Shown here: in pieces, positions 26,470 to 35,344 of the stretch
How positions within the stretch are numbered: the stretch's first letter is position 1
Layout: the number at the start of each line of letters is the position of its first letter
Assembly (NCBI RefSeq): GCF_013836145.1
Contig: NZ_CP057483.1
Span: 930,001 to 994,000 of the forward strand
DNA length: 64,000 bases
Reading direction: 5' to 3'
Origin: Citrobacter sp. RHB25-C09
GTDB taxonomy: Bacteria > Pseudomonadota > Gammaproteobacteria > Enterobacterales > Enterobacteriaceae
Notes under the pieces: generated by a model
The model's input: only the letters and a program-made list of their open reading frames with translations
Databases searched by the model: none
What the model was told of the DNA's origin: nothing
Program-made: the position numbers and the translations under genes

Positions 26470-27750
26470 TTACAGCTTCGCAAACACCCGGCGTGCGGCA
26501 TCAATGGTGTTATTGATATCTTCCATGCTGTGCGCGACCGACATAAAGCCCGCTTCAAACGCCGATGGGGCCAGATAAACGCCCTCCTCCAGCATCATGT
26601 GGAAGAAGCGCTTAAAGCGTTCTACGTCGCATGCCATAACATCCTGATAGCAGGTTACAGATTCCGCATCGGTGAAGAAAATCCCGAACATACCGCCGAC
26701 ATGGTTAACAACCAGCGGAATGTGAGTTTCCTGCGCCGCGTCGAGCAGGCCTTCCGCCAGGCGCGTGGTCAGCTCATCCAGCGTTTCATGCACCCCTGGT
26801 TGAGCCACTTCGTTCAGACAGGCAAAGCCTGCCGCCATGGCAATCGGGTTACCGGACAGCGTGCCTGCCTGATAGACCGGACCGGTTGGCGCCAGCGCAT
26901 CCATCACGTCGCGACGACCACCGAAGGCGCCGACCGGCATCCCGCCGCCGATAATTTTGCCCAGACAGGTGAGATCCGGCACCACGCCGTAGTAATCCTG
27001 AGCGCCTGCCAGCGCCACGCGGAAGCCGGTCATCACTTCGTCGATGATCAGCAGCGCGCCGAACTCGTCGCACAGGGCGCGCAGGCCCGGCAGGAATTCC
27101 GGCAGCGGTGGAATGCAGTTCATGTTGCCAGCCACCGGTTCAACGATGATACAGGCGATCTCCAGCGGGAACTGTTCAAACGCGGCGCGCACGGAATCCA
27201 GATCGTTATAGGTGCAGGTCAGGGTATGTTTGGCGAAATCTGCCGGTACGCCCGGAGAGTTCGGCTGGCCGAGGGTCAGCGCGCCGGAACCGGCTTTTAC
27301 CAGCAGGCAGTCCGCATGGCCGTGATAACAGCCTTCGAATTTGATGATCTTATCGCGACCGGTGAAGCCACGCGCCAGACGAATCGCGCTCATGGTGGCT
27401 TCAGTCCCGGAGTTCACCATGCGCACCATGTCCATGGTCGGCACCAGTTCGGTCACCAGTTCCGCCATTTTCACTTCCATCTCGGTTGGTGCGCCAAAGC
27501 TCAAGCCACGGCTGGCGGCTTCAATGACCGCGTTGCGAATGGCCGGATGGTTGTGGCCCAGCACCATAGGCCCCCAGGAGCCGACGTAATCGATGTAGGC
27601 TTTGCCATCGACATCATACAGGTACGCGCCATCGGCTTTTTCGATAAACAGCGGAGTGCCACCCACGCCAGTAAAGGCGCGAACAGGAGAGTTAACGCCG
27701 CCGGGAATTAGCTCGCGTGCTGCGCTGTAGAGGTTTTCAGACTTACTCAT
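26470..27750 (-). CDS. hemL: Glutamate-1-semialdehyde 2,1-aminomutase HemL
   Basis: HemL converts glutamate-1-semialdehyde to 5-aminolevulinate, the universal haem precursor in C5-pathway bacteria. It is a class III PLP aminotransferase of 426 residues. The N terminus reads ELIPGGVNSPVRAF, the mid-region has IIDEVMTGFR, and the PLP-binding Lys lies in CLGKIIGGGMPVGAFGG. The frame is open for 62 more codons upstream, but that stretch is intergenic in character and lacks family similarity. The start MSKSENLYSAARE at 27750 matches E. coli. It is divergent from clcA. Confidence 0.97.
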   Translation of the reverse strand: MSKSENLYSAARELIPGGVNSPVRAFTGVGGTPLFIEKADGAYLYDVDGKAYIDYVGSWGPMVLGHNHPAIRNAVIEAASRGLSFGAPTEMEVKMAELVTELVPTMDMVRMVNSGTEATMSAIRLARGFTGRDKIIKFEGCYHGHADCLLVKAGSGALTLGQPNSPGVPADFAKHTLTCTYNDLDSVRAAFEQFPLEIACIIVEPVAGNMNCIPPLPEFLPGLRALCDEFGALLIIDEVMTGFRVALAGAQDYYGVVPDLTCLGKIIGGGMPVGAFGGRRDVMDALAPTGPVYQAGTLSGNPIAMAAGFACLNEVAQPGVHETLDELTTRLAEGLLDAAQETHIPLVVNHVGGMFGIFFTDAESVTCYQDVMACDVERFKRFFHMMLEEGVYLAPSAFEAGFMSVAHSMEDINNTIDAARRVFAKL

Positions 27751-27900
27751 GGATGGAATTCCTGGTTCGTAGAAAAAGTGAATGCCCGCTATTCTAAGTA
27801 AACTTATCTGTATTTGAAACAACGCGATTTCCAGGGATTTTCGCCGTCCAGGCGAGTACAATGTCCGCCTGCATTTGTATGACCAATTAACGATTAATCC

Positions 27901-29322
27901 ATGAAAACAGAAACTCCCACTTTTGAAGCACAACAAGTTGTGCGTTTACGGCGCGGGGATCTGATCCGTCGACTGCTGGAACGGGATAAAACGCCGCTGG
28001 CAATCCTGTTCATGGCGGCGGTGGTCGGTACGATCACCGGGCTTGTCGGCGTGGCGTTCGAACATGCTGTCACCTGGGTGCAGAATATGCGTATTAGTAC
28101 CCTGGCAAGCGTTGCCGATCGCGCGTTTCTCCTTTGGCCGTTGGCCTTTATCCTCTCTGCGCTGCTGGCGATGGTCGGCTATTTTCTGGTGCGTAAATTC
28201 GCCCCGGAAGCGGGGGGCTCGGGGATCCCGGAGATCGAAGGTGCACTGGAAGAGCTGCGTCCCGTTCGCTGGTGGCGCGTATTGCCAGTGAAATTCATCG
28301 GCGGGATGGGGACGCTGGGCGCTGGAATGGTGCTTGGGCGCGAAGGCCCTACGGTCCAGATTGGCGGCAATATTGGCCGCATGGTGCTGGATATTTTTCG
28401 TATGCGCAGCGCCGAAGCACGGCACACGCTGTTGGCAACAGGGGCGGCGGCGGGGCTCTCGGCGGCCTTTAACGCACCGCTGGCGGGGATCCTGTTCATT
28501 ATTGAAGAGATGCGCCCGCAGTTTCGCTACAACCTTATTTCGATCAAAGCCGTATTTACCGGCGTGATCATGTCGAGCATTGTCTTTCGCATCTTCAACG
28601 GTGAAGCACCGATTATCGAGGTGGGGAAGTTGTCCAACGCGCCGCTCAACACGCTGTGGCTGTATCTGATCCTCGGCATGGTATTTGGCTGCGTAGGGCC
28701 GCTCTTTAACAAGCTGGTGCTGGGGGCGCAGGACATGTTCCAGCGTTTTCACGGCGGCAATATCACCAAATGGGTGCTGATGGGTGGGGTGATTGGCGGC
28801 CTGTGCGGTATTCTGGGGTTGATCGAACCTGAAGCGGCAGGGGGCGGCTTTAACCTTATCCCCATTGCGGCGGCAGGTAATTTTAGCGTTGGGCTGCTGC
28901 TGTTTATCTTTATTGCGCGAGTCATTACCACGCTGCTGTGCTTTTCTTCAGGCGCGCCGGGGGGTATTTTTGCGCCGATGCTGGCACTTGGCACGCTGTT
29001 GGGTACCGCCTTTGGCATGGCGGCGGCGGTCTGCTTTCCGCATTACTCACTGGACGCCGGAACGTTTGCCATTGCCGGAATGGGCGCGCTGCTGGCGGCA
29101 TCGCTTCGCGCCCCGTTGACGGGTATCTTGCTGGTACTGGAAATGACCGATAACTATCAGCTCATTTTGCCAATGATAATTACCTGTCTTGGCGCAACAC
29201 TATTAGCACAATTCCTCGGCGGAAAGCCGTTATACTCCACCATCCTTGCCCGTACTTTGGCGAAGCAGGATGCGGAGCAGGCTGCAAAAAGCCAGGCGGT
29301 AACCGCCGGCGAGAATACTTGA
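27901..29322 (+). CDS. clcA: H+/Cl- exchange transporter ClcA
   Basis: ClcA exchanges two Cl- for one H+ across the inner membrane and supports extreme acid resistance. The 473-residue length equals the E. coli protein. The ion-pathway motifs are present: GSGIPEIEG, GREGP with the gating Glu (E148 in E. coli), GAPGGIFAPMLALG, and the internal proton Glu in FIIEEMRPQF (E203). The C terminus is short and charged, without CBS domains. hemL is divergent, with 150 bases between starts; erpA follows on the same strand. Confidence 0.96.
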   Translation: MKTETPTFEAQQVVRLRRGDLIRRLLERDKTPLAILFMAAVVGTITGLVGVAFEHAVTWVQNMRISTLASVADRAFLLWPLAFILSALLAMVGYFLVRKFAPEAGGSGIPEIEGALEELRPVRWWRVLPVKFIGGMGTLGAGMVLGREGPTVQIGGNIGRMVLDIFRMRSAEARHTLLATGAAAGLSAAFNAPLAGILFIIEEMRPQFRYNLISIKAVFTGVIMSSIVFRIFNGEAPIIEVGKLSNAPLNTLWLYLILGMVFGCVGPLFNKLVLGAQDMFQRFHGGNITKWVLMGGVIGGLCGILGLIEPEAAGGGFNLIPIAAAGNFSVGLLLFIFIARVITTLLCFSSGAPGGIFAPMLALGTLLGTAFGMAAAVCFPHYSLDAGTFAIAGMGALLAASLRAPLTGILLVLEMTDNYQLILPMIITCLGATLLAQFLGGKPLYSTILARTLAKQDAEQAAKSQAVTAGENT

Positions 29323-29364
29323 ATGAAATACCAGGGTATTAGATAATGGCCGTAATCATTGGGT

Positions 29365-29370
29365 TATAAT
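29365..29370 (+). promoter_or_regulatory. Probable -10 element of the erpA promoter
   Basis: A perfect TATAAT lies 35 bases before the erpA start; the matching -35 region is weak, suggesting that an activator helps. Confidence 0.4.
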
Positions 29371-29404
29371 TTGCCCAATTGCCGATGTCGTTTGGAGCAA
29401 AAAA

Positions 29405-29749
29405 ATGAGTGATGACGTAGCGCTGCCACTGCAATTTACTGAAGCAGCAGCCAATAAAGTAAAAAGCCTGATCGCAGACGAAGAAAACCCGAACCTGAAA
29501 CTGCGTGTTTATATCACCGGTGGCGGTTGTAGCGGTTTTCAGTATGGTTTTACCTTTGATGACCAGATCAACGAAGGCGATATGACCATTGAGAAACAGG
29601 GCGTGGGCCTGGTTGTTGACCCAATGAGCCTGCAGTATCTGGTGGGTGGGTCTGTTGATTACACCGAAGGTCTGGAAGGTTCCCGCTTCGTAGTCACTAA
29701 CCCGAATGCGAAAAGCACCTGCGGGTGTGGTTCTTCTTTCAGCATTTGA
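29405..29749 (+). CDS. erpA: Iron-sulfur cluster insertion protein ErpA
   Basis: ErpA is an A-type carrier delivering [4Fe-4S] or [2Fe-2S] clusters to targets such as IspG/IspH in isoprenoid synthesis. The 114-residue protein has the three conserved Cys of the family (GGGCSGFQYG and STCGCGSSFSI). The ribosome binding site TTTGGAGCAAAAA precedes ATG 29405. TATAAT at 29365-29370 is a likely -10 element. In E. coli erpA is controlled by IscR; I could not identify a convincing IscR site by eye. Confidence 0.96.
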   Translation: MSDDVALPLQFTEAAANKVKSLIADEENPNLKLRVYITGGGCSGFQYGFTFDDQINEGDMTIEKQGVGLVVDPMSLQYLVGGSVDYTEGLEGSRFVVTNPNAKSTCGCGSSFSI

Positions 29750-29755
29750 TCTATA

Positions 29756-29842
29756 GCCGGAAGGCTGCCCTGTAGGCCCGGTAAGCGTGTCGCCACCGGG
29801 CGATGTGCCGGATGGCGTCTAACGCCTTATCCGGCCTACTAT
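29756..29842. repeat. BIME between erpA and yadS
   Basis: REP-type units (CCGGAAGG, GTAGGCCCGGTAAGCG, GCCGGATGGCG, CCTTATCCGGCCTAC) fill the gap between the convergent genes. Confidence 0.8.
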
Positions 29843-29857
29843 TCTTGCTCTGAGCCC

Positions 29858-30481
29858 TTAACGCCCGTTCTCATCTAACGCAAACGTCGGCAGTTTTAGA
29901 TGCCAGCGTATCGCCGCCAGGCGAATCACCAGTGTCACCACCATCCCCATCATACTGGCTGTCTCTAACGGTATCGAGAAAGTATAAAATGCAGTGGCGT
30001 GAACCATCCCGCCAATAATACAGGCCGTTGCGTAGATTTCGGTACGCAGGATCATGGGCACTTCACGCGCCAGCACATCACGGATAATCCCGCCGCCAAC
30101 GCCGGTAATGACTCCCATGCAGATTGCCACCATGGGTCCGGTGCCGGCAATAAACGCTTTATTTACCCCGATACCGACAAAGACCGCCAGACCCACGGCA
30201 TCCAGCACCGGCAGCATCCATTTAGGTAAACGTCTGGGCTGGCGCACCAGCACGATGGTGAGCATACTGGTGACCATGGCGACGACCAGATCGGTGGGAT
30301 CTTTCACCCAGAAAACCGGACCGTTATCCAGCGCCATATCGCGGATCGTCCCGCCGCCCACGGCGGTAACCACCCCTAAGACCAGTACACCAAACGGATC
30401 CATACGCAGTTTACCGGCCAGCAATACGCCAGAGATAGCGAATACAGCCGTGCCGACAATATCAAGCCAATAGACAAGCAT
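29858..30481 (-). CDS. yadS: YadS, TRIC-family inner-membrane protein
   Basis: This 207-residue protein has about seven hydrophobic membrane segments. It contains two copies of a glycine-rich motif, VTAVGGGTIRD near residue 42 and ITGVGGGIIRD near residue 129. Such a repeated UPF0126 domain is the mark of the trimeric intracellular cation channel (TRIC) family, whose bacterial members form cation-selective trimers. The physiological substrate in enterics is not settled. The gene is read after btuF with 46 bases between and ends at a BIME. The symbol follows E. coli. Confidence 0.92.
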   Translation of the reverse strand: MLVYWLDIVGTAVFAISGVLLAGKLRMDPFGVLVLGVVTAVGGGTIRDMALDNGPVFWVKDPTDLVVAMVTSMLTIVLVRQPRRLPKWMLPVLDAVGLAVFVGIGVNKAFIAGTGPMVAICMGVITGVGGGIIRDVLAREVPMILRTEIYATACIIGGMVHATAFYTFSIPLETASMMGMVVTLVIRLAAIRWHLKLPTFALDENGR

Positions 30482-30527
30482 TTTTAATCCCCATACGCAT
30501 CATCCTTCAGGCTGCCTCTTTAAAGCA

Positions 30528-31346
30528 TTATGAATGAGGGTGTGTATCTCTAATCTGTGAAAGCGCATTACAGAGTTGTTTTGCGGCGAGGATAATACGC
30601 GGGCTTGCACGTTCAAACCAGTCACTGTTTAGAGGAATAACCGGAATTTGGAGCTGATCTCCCCAGTACTGTTTAATTTTAAGAATTTCACCCGAATTTC
30701 CTGTGACGACGATCGCCTGCGGCTCCCGTGCCAGTACCTGCTCACGGCTTACCTGGGGCCAGGGAACCCGACTGCCGGCAAAGATGTTTTCTCCGCCACA
30801 GAGCTCTATCACTTCGTTTTGAATCGACCCTTTTCCGCTGGTAAACGGAGGATTGATGCCAAACTGCAAAAACACGCGCTTTTTCGCTTTATCCGCATAC
30901 TGAGATTTTAGCTGCGAATACTCGTCCAACAAGGTTTGCGCGGCGCGTTGCGCTTTTTCAGGATGTGGGCTCCAGGCGGCCAGTTTTCGCAATGTCTCGG
31001 CAATTTGCTCAATGGTGATGGCATCGACCCACATGACCTTAATGCCCAGCGAAGTGAGTTGATTCACCTGACGTTCGGCATTGCCGCCGCGCCAGGCAAT
31101 GACCAGATCTGGTTTTAGCGCCACGATGCGTTCGAGGTTCATGCCTTGCCAGGTAGAAACCTGTTCGATGTCTCGTGCGGCGGGTGGATAGTCAGAATAG
31201 CTGCTGACCCCAACGGGAGTGATGCCAGCGGCAAAAGCAAGTTCGGTATTGGCAGGGGAGAGTGAAATCACGCGGGGTGCGGCGTGCAGCCACACAGGAA
31301 ACGATAAGAGCAGGGCGGCAAGCGCCCTGAAGAATGTGTTAGCCAT
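30528..31346 (-). CDS. btuF: Vitamin B12 periplasmic binding protein BtuF
   Basis: BtuF captures cobalamin in the periplasm for the BtuCD ABC importer. It has a 22-23-residue signal peptide (ALAALLLSFPVWLHAA), then the family's two-lobe fold: RVISLSPANTELAFAAGI, VSSYSDYPP, ERIVALKPDLVIAW, and a C-terminal DWFERASPRII. The 272 residues compare with 266 in E. coli, the extra being a longer tail. The start codon lies inside the 3' end of mtnN (8-base overlap), so the two are translationally coupled. Confidence 0.95.
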   Translation of the reverse strand: MANTFFRALAALLLSFPVWLHAAPRVISLSPANTELAFAAGITPVGVSSYSDYPPAARDIEQVSTWQGMNLERIVALKPDLVIAWRGGNAERQVNQLTSLGIKVMWVDAITIEQIAETLRKLAAWSPHPEKAQRAAQTLLDEYSQLKSQYADKAKKRVFLQFGINPPFTSGKGSIQNEVIELCGGENIFAGSRVPWPQVSREQVLAREPQAIVVTGNSGEILKIKQYWGDQLQIPVIPLNSDWFERASPRIILAAKQLCNALSQIRDTHPHS

Positions 31347-32037
31347 GCGCCAGTTTCTGTATCAGCGTTTCAACCATCAGCGTTGACTGCTTCGCGGCAA
31401 CGGCCAGGAATTCGTCAAAGGTGAGGTGGGACTGCTGATCGGCCACGTCGGAGATGGCGCGAACCACCACAAACGGTACCGTGAAGTTATGGCACACGTG
31501 CGCGATAGCCGCCGCTTCCATTTCTACGGCAATCGCCTGCGGAAAGTTATGGCGGATTTTCGCCAGACCCACAGAACCGTTAATGAAAGCATCGCCGCTG
31601 ACGATCAGGCCGCGAACGGCGTTAAGGTTCAGTTCAGCAATGCAGGTTTCTGCTGCGGCAACCAGCTTTTCGTCGGCTTTAAAGCCTGCAGGGCAGCCCG
31701 GAAGCTGACCAAATTCGTAGCCAAATGCGGTAACGTCAGCGTCGTGATAGCGCGCTTCGTCAGAGACGACAATGTCGCCGACTTTCAGCGTTGGTTCGAG
31801 GCCGCCCGCTGAACCGGTGTTAATGATCACGTCCGGCTTGCAGCGTTCCAGAAGTAGCGTCGCACCCAGCGCCGCTGCGACTTTACCGATACCGGATTTC
31901 AGCAGCGCAACGTCGGTACCGTTTAGCTGACCGGTGTAGATTTCACAACCGCCCAGGGTGAGAGTTTGACGATTTTCGATTTTGTCACGCAGCAGCGTAA
32001 CTTCTTCTTCCATTGCACCAATGATGCCGATTTTCAT
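31339..32037 (-). CDS. mtnN: 5'-methylthioadenosine/S-adenosylhomocysteine nucleosidase MtnN
   Basis: MtnN (Pfs) cleaves adenine from methylthioadenosine, S-adenosylhomocysteine and 5'-deoxyadenosine. It recycles products of polyamine, methylation, quorum-signal and radical-SAM reactions. The 232-residue protein begins MKIGIIGAMEEEVTLLRD and shows the nucleoside-phosphorylase-fold motifs NTGSAGGL, the EMEAAAIAHVC substrate segment and the catalytic Asp in RAISDVAD. It heads the mtnN-btuF-yadS unit and is divergent from dgt. Confidence 0.97.
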   Translation of the reverse strand: MKIGIIGAMEEEVTLLRDKIENRQTLTLGGCEIYTGQLNGTDVALLKSGIGKVAAALGATLLLERCKPDVIINTGSAGGLEPTLKVGDIVVSDEARYHDADVTAFGYEFGQLPGCPAGFKADEKLVAAAETCIAELNLNAVRGLIVSGDAFINGSVGLAKIRHNFPQAIAVEMEAAAIAHVCHNFTVPFVVVRAISDVADQQSHLTFDEFLAVAAKQSTLMVETLIQKLAHG

Positions 32038-32119
32038 AGATTTACTCGCGCAAGGTGAGATTTAAAGGCATAGTCTATCATGCGCTTAAGGGGAAGTGCA
32101 TTCTCACGCGGGAGAGGAC

Positions 32120-33637
32120 ATGGCTCAGATTGATTTCCGGAAAAAAATAAACTGGCATCGTCGATATCGTTCACCGCAGGGTGTTAAAACCGAGCACGAG
32201 ATCCTGCGCATTTTCGAAAGCGATCGCGGGCGCATTATTAATTCTCCGGCGATCCGTCGGCTGCAGCAAAAGACCCAGGTATTCCCACTTGAGCGTAATG
32301 CGGCAGTGCGCACTCGCCTCACGCACTCCATGGAAGTGCAGCAGGTTGGTCGCTATATTGCGAAAGAGGTGCTCAGCCGCCTCAAAGAGATGAAGCTGCT
32401 CGAACAATATGGTCTGGATGAGCTGACCGGGCCTTTCGAGAGCATTGTTGAAATGTCCTGCCTGATGCATGACATCGGTAACCCGCCGTTTGGCCACTTT
32501 GGCGAGGCGGCTATCAACGACTGGTTTCGCCAGCGACTGCATCCGGCGGATGCTGAAAGCCAGCCATTAACGGAAGACCGCTGCAAAGTGGCGACGCTGC
32601 GTCTGCGCGAAGGCGAAGAGTCGCTCAACGATCTGCGGCGTAAGGTCCGACAGGATCTGTCTCATTTCGAAGGTAATGCCCAGGGAATTCGCCTGGTACA
32701 TACCTTAATGCGGATGAACCTGACCTGGGCGCAGGTGGGGGGGATACTGAAATATACGCGTCCGGCATGGTGGCGCGGCGAAACTCCCGCATCACACAGC
32801 TACTTAATGAAAAAGCCGGGATATTACCTTTCTGAAGAAGCCTATATTGCAAGGTTACGTCAGGAACTTGATCTCGCACTTTACAGTCGGTTCCCGTTAA
32901 CCTGGATTATGGAAGCGGCCGATGATATCTCTTATTGCGTGGCCGATCTGGAAGATGCGGTTGAGAAAAGAATCTTCAGCGTGGAACAGCTCTTCCAGCA
33001 TTTACGGGATGCCTGGGGAGAACAGGGAAAAAGCTCGCTGTTCGCGCAGGTTGTCGAAAACGCCTGGGATAAATCGCGGGCGAATACGTTAAGCCGCAGT
33101 ACTGAAGACCAGTTCTTTATGTATTTACGCGTGAATACTCTTAATAAACTGGTGCCTTACGCCGCCCAGCGTTTTATTGAGAATCTGGAACATATCTTTG
33201 AGGGAACCTTTAATCAGGCATTGCTCGAAGACGGCAGTAATTATAGCCATTTACTGAAGATATATAAAAATGTAGCGATGAAACATGTATTTAGCCACCC
33301 GGACGTCGAGCAGCTTGAGTTGCAGGGTTACCGCGTCATTAGCGGGTTGTTAGACATCTACGGGCCTTTATTAAGCCTGCCGCTGGTTGACTTTAGCGAA
33401 CTGGTGGAAAAAGAGCGTCTGATGCGTTTCCCTATTGAATCCAGACTATTTCAGAAATTATCAACGCGTCATCGGTTGGCCTACATTGAGGCTATCGGTA
33501 AATTAGCGTCAGACTCGCCGGAGTACCCCGTGCTGGAATATTATTATCGCTGCCGACTGATCCAGGATTATATCAGCGGAATGACCGACCTCTACGCATG
33601 GGATGAATATCGTCGTCTCATGGCGGTCGAACAATAA
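32120..33637 (+). CDS. dgt: Deoxyguanosine triphosphate triphosphohydrolase Dgt
   Basis: Dgt hydrolyses dGTP to deoxyguanosine and tripolyphosphate, adjusting the dNTP pool. The HD-domain metal ligands are visible in RLTHSMEV and CLMHDIGNPPFGHFGE, with a later Asp in AADDISY. The start ATG 32120 (MAQIDFRKK) gives 505 residues, the E. coli length; an ATG eight codons earlier lacks family support. Conservation is lower in the C-terminal third, as is usual for Dgt. Confidence 0.96.
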   Translation: MAQIDFRKKINWHRRYRSPQGVKTEHEILRIFESDRGRIINSPAIRRLQQKTQVFPLERNAAVRTRLTHSMEVQQVGRYIAKEVLSRLKEMKLLEQYGLDELTGPFESIVEMSCLMHDIGNPPFGHFGEAAINDWFRQRLHPADAESQPLTEDRCKVATLRLREGEESLNDLRRKVRQDLSHFEGNAQGIRLVHTLMRMNLTWAQVGGILKYTRPAWWRGETPASHSYLMKKPGYYLSEEAYIARLRQELDLALYSRFPLTWIMEAADDISYCVADLEDAVEKRIFSVEQLFQHLRDAWGEQGKSSLFAQVVENAWDKSRANTLSRSTEDQFFMYLRVNTLNKLVPYAAQRFIENLEHIFEGTFNQALLEDGSNYSHLLKIYKNVAMKHVFSHPDVEQLELQGYRVISGLLDIYGPLLSLPLVDFSELVEKERLMRFPIESRLFQKLSTRHRLAYIEAIGKLASDSPEYPVLEYYYRCRLIQDYISGMTDLYAWDEYRRLMAVEQ

Positions 33638-33693
33638 AACGACTTTTGTAAAGACGGACTATAAATTTTTACTTTTTCCATAAACTTCAGTCC

Positions 33694-33721
33694 GGAACTT
33701 AGCGCAATAAAATGAATCTGA
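33694..33721 (+). promoter_or_regulatory. Sigma-E-type promoter of degP
   Basis: GGAACTT (33694-33700) and ATCTGA (33716-33721), separated by 15 bases, match the sigma-E consensus (GGAACTT, then TCTGA) and end about 45 bases before the degP start. E. coli degP is a classical sigma-E and CpxR target. A single CpxR-like GTAAA lies at 33648-33652. Confidence 0.8.
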
Positions 33722-33766
33722 TGTACACAGCAATTTTGCGTTATCTGGTAATCGAGATTGAAACAC

Positions 33767-35194
33767 ATGAAAAAAACGACCTTAGCTATGAGTGCACTGG
33801 CTCTGAGTTTGAGCCTGGCGTTATCCCCGCTTTCTGCAACCGCAGCTGAAACGGCATCGGCAACGACGGCCCAGCAGATGCCAAGCCTGGCACCGATGCT
33901 CGAAAAAGTGATGCCCTCCGTGGTCAGCATTAACGTCGAAGGAAGTACTGCCGTTAATTCTCAGCGTATGCCGCGTAATTTCCAGCAGTTCTTCGGTGAT
34001 GATTCCCCGTTCTGCCAGGACGGTTCACCGTTCCAGGGCTCTCCATTCTGTCAGGGTGGCGTACCGGGCGGTAATGGCGGCAACCAGCAGCAGAAATTTA
34101 TGGCGCTGGGTTCAGGGGTCATTATTGACGCCGCGAAAGGCTATGTTGTCACCAACAACCACGTGGTCGATAACGCCACGGTGATTAAAGTTCAACTGAG
34201 CGATGGGCGTAAATTCGACGCGAAGATCGTCGGTAAAGACCCGCGCTCCGATATTGCGCTGATCCAGATTCAGGATCCGAAAAACCTGACGGCGATTAAA
34301 CTTGCCGATTCCGATTCGCTGCGCGTGGGTGATTACACGGTCGCTATCGGTAACCCATTTGGTCTGGGGGAGACGGTCACTTCCGGTATCGTTTCTGCAC
34401 TTGGTCGTAGCGGCCTGAACGCGCAAAACTATGAAAACTTCATTCAGACCGATGCGGCAATCAACCGGGGTAACTCCGGTGGCGCGCTGGTTAACCTGAA
34501 CGGGGAACTGATCGGCATTAACACTGCGATCCTCGCGCCGGACGGCGGTAACATCGGTATCGGCTTTGCGATCCCAAGCAACATGGTGAAAAACCTGACC
34601 TCGCAGATGGTTGAATTCGGCCAGGTGAAACGCGGCGAACTGGGGATCATGGGGACCGAACTGAGCTCTGAGCTGGCGAAAGCGATGAAAGTTGACGCAC
34701 AGCGTGGTGCATTCGTCAGCCAGGTACTGCCGAACTCTTCCGCATCGAAGGCGGGAATCAAAGCAGGGGACGTGATTACCACTCTGAATGGTAAGCCAAT
34801 CAACAGCTTTGCGGCGCTGCGTGCTCAGGTCGGTACCATGCCGGTGGGCAGCAAAATTACCCTCGGCCTGCTGCGTGAAGGGAAGCCGGTGACCGTCAAT
34901 CTGGAACTGCAGCAGAGCAGCCAGAATCAGGTTGATTCCAGCTCCATCTTCAGCGGTATCGAAGGCGCTGAAATGAGCAACAAAGGCCAGGACAAAGGCG
35001 TGGTGGTGAACAACGTGAAAGCGAACACCCCAGCCGCACAGATTGGCCTGAAAAAAGGTGATGTGATTATCGGTGCTAACCAGCAGGCGGTGAAAAACAT
35101 TGCCGAGCTGCGTAAGATCCTCGACAGCAAACCGTCTGTCCTGGCGCTGAATATTCAGCGTGGCGACAACACAATCTATTTGCTGATGCAGTAA
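33767..35194 (+). CDS. degP: Periplasmic serine protease/chaperone DegP
   Basis: DegP degrades or refolds misfolded envelope proteins, forming cages of 6, 12 or 24 subunits. The precursor of 475 residues has a signal peptide (cleavage after SATA). The protease domain has the catalytic triad His (NNHVVDN), Asp (RSDIALI) and Ser (GNSGGAL), and a long LA loop with two Cys (PFCQDG and PFCQGG). Two PDZ domains follow, about residues 280-375 and 385-475. The start MKKTTLAMS at 33767 is chosen over a TTG three codons upstream. A sigma-E promoter precedes the gene and a terminator follows. Confidence 0.97.
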   Translation: MKKTTLAMSALALSLSLALSPLSATAAETASATTAQQMPSLAPMLEKVMPSVVSINVEGSTAVNSQRMPRNFQQFFGDDSPFCQDGSPFQGSPFCQGGVPGGNGGNQQQKFMALGSGVIIDAAKGYVVTNNHVVDNATVIKVQLSDGRKFDAKIVGKDPRSDIALIQIQDPKNLTAIKLADSDSLRVGDYTVAIGNPFGLGETVTSGIVSALGRSGLNAQNYENFIQTDAAINRGNSGGALVNLNGELIGINTAILAPDGGNIGIGFAIPSNMVKNLTSQMVEFGQVKRGELGIMGTELSSELAKAMKVDAQRGAFVSQVLPNSSASKAGIKAGDVITTLNGKPINSFAALRAQVGTMPVGSKITLGLLREGKPVTVNLELQQSSQNQVDSSSIFSGIEGAEMSNKGQDKGVVVNNVKANTPAAQIGLKKGDVIIGANQQAVKNIAELRKILDSKPSVLALNIQRGDNTIYLLMQ

Positions 35195-35202
35195 TCTCCC
35201 TC

Positions 35203-35238
35203 CACCCCTTCCTGTTACAGGGAAGGGGGTTCTTTTTG
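35203..35238 (+). terminator. degP terminator
   Basis: CCCCTTCC (35205-35212) pairs with GGAAGGGG (35221-35228), followed by GTTCTTTTTG, starting just after the degP stop. Confidence 0.8.
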
Positions 35239-35344
35239 TGATACCTTCCACAACTCCATACTTCTCCCCTCTGCTTTGTGCATTTGCACAATGCCGCCGT
35301 TTATTATCTTCCCTATTCTTGAGCTCTGCTCACAGGAGGGGTTT

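Noticed and set aside
26425..27711. A 428-codon plus-strand frame opposite hemL
   Set aside because: Antisense to hemL with no recognisable domain or plausible protein composition.
27751..27936. 62-residue N-terminal extension of HemL
   Set aside because: It covers the hemL-clcA promoter region and is not found in the family.
34112..35251. A 379-codon minus-strand frame opposite degP
   Set aside because: Antisense to the protease and PDZ domains of degP; no family resemblance.
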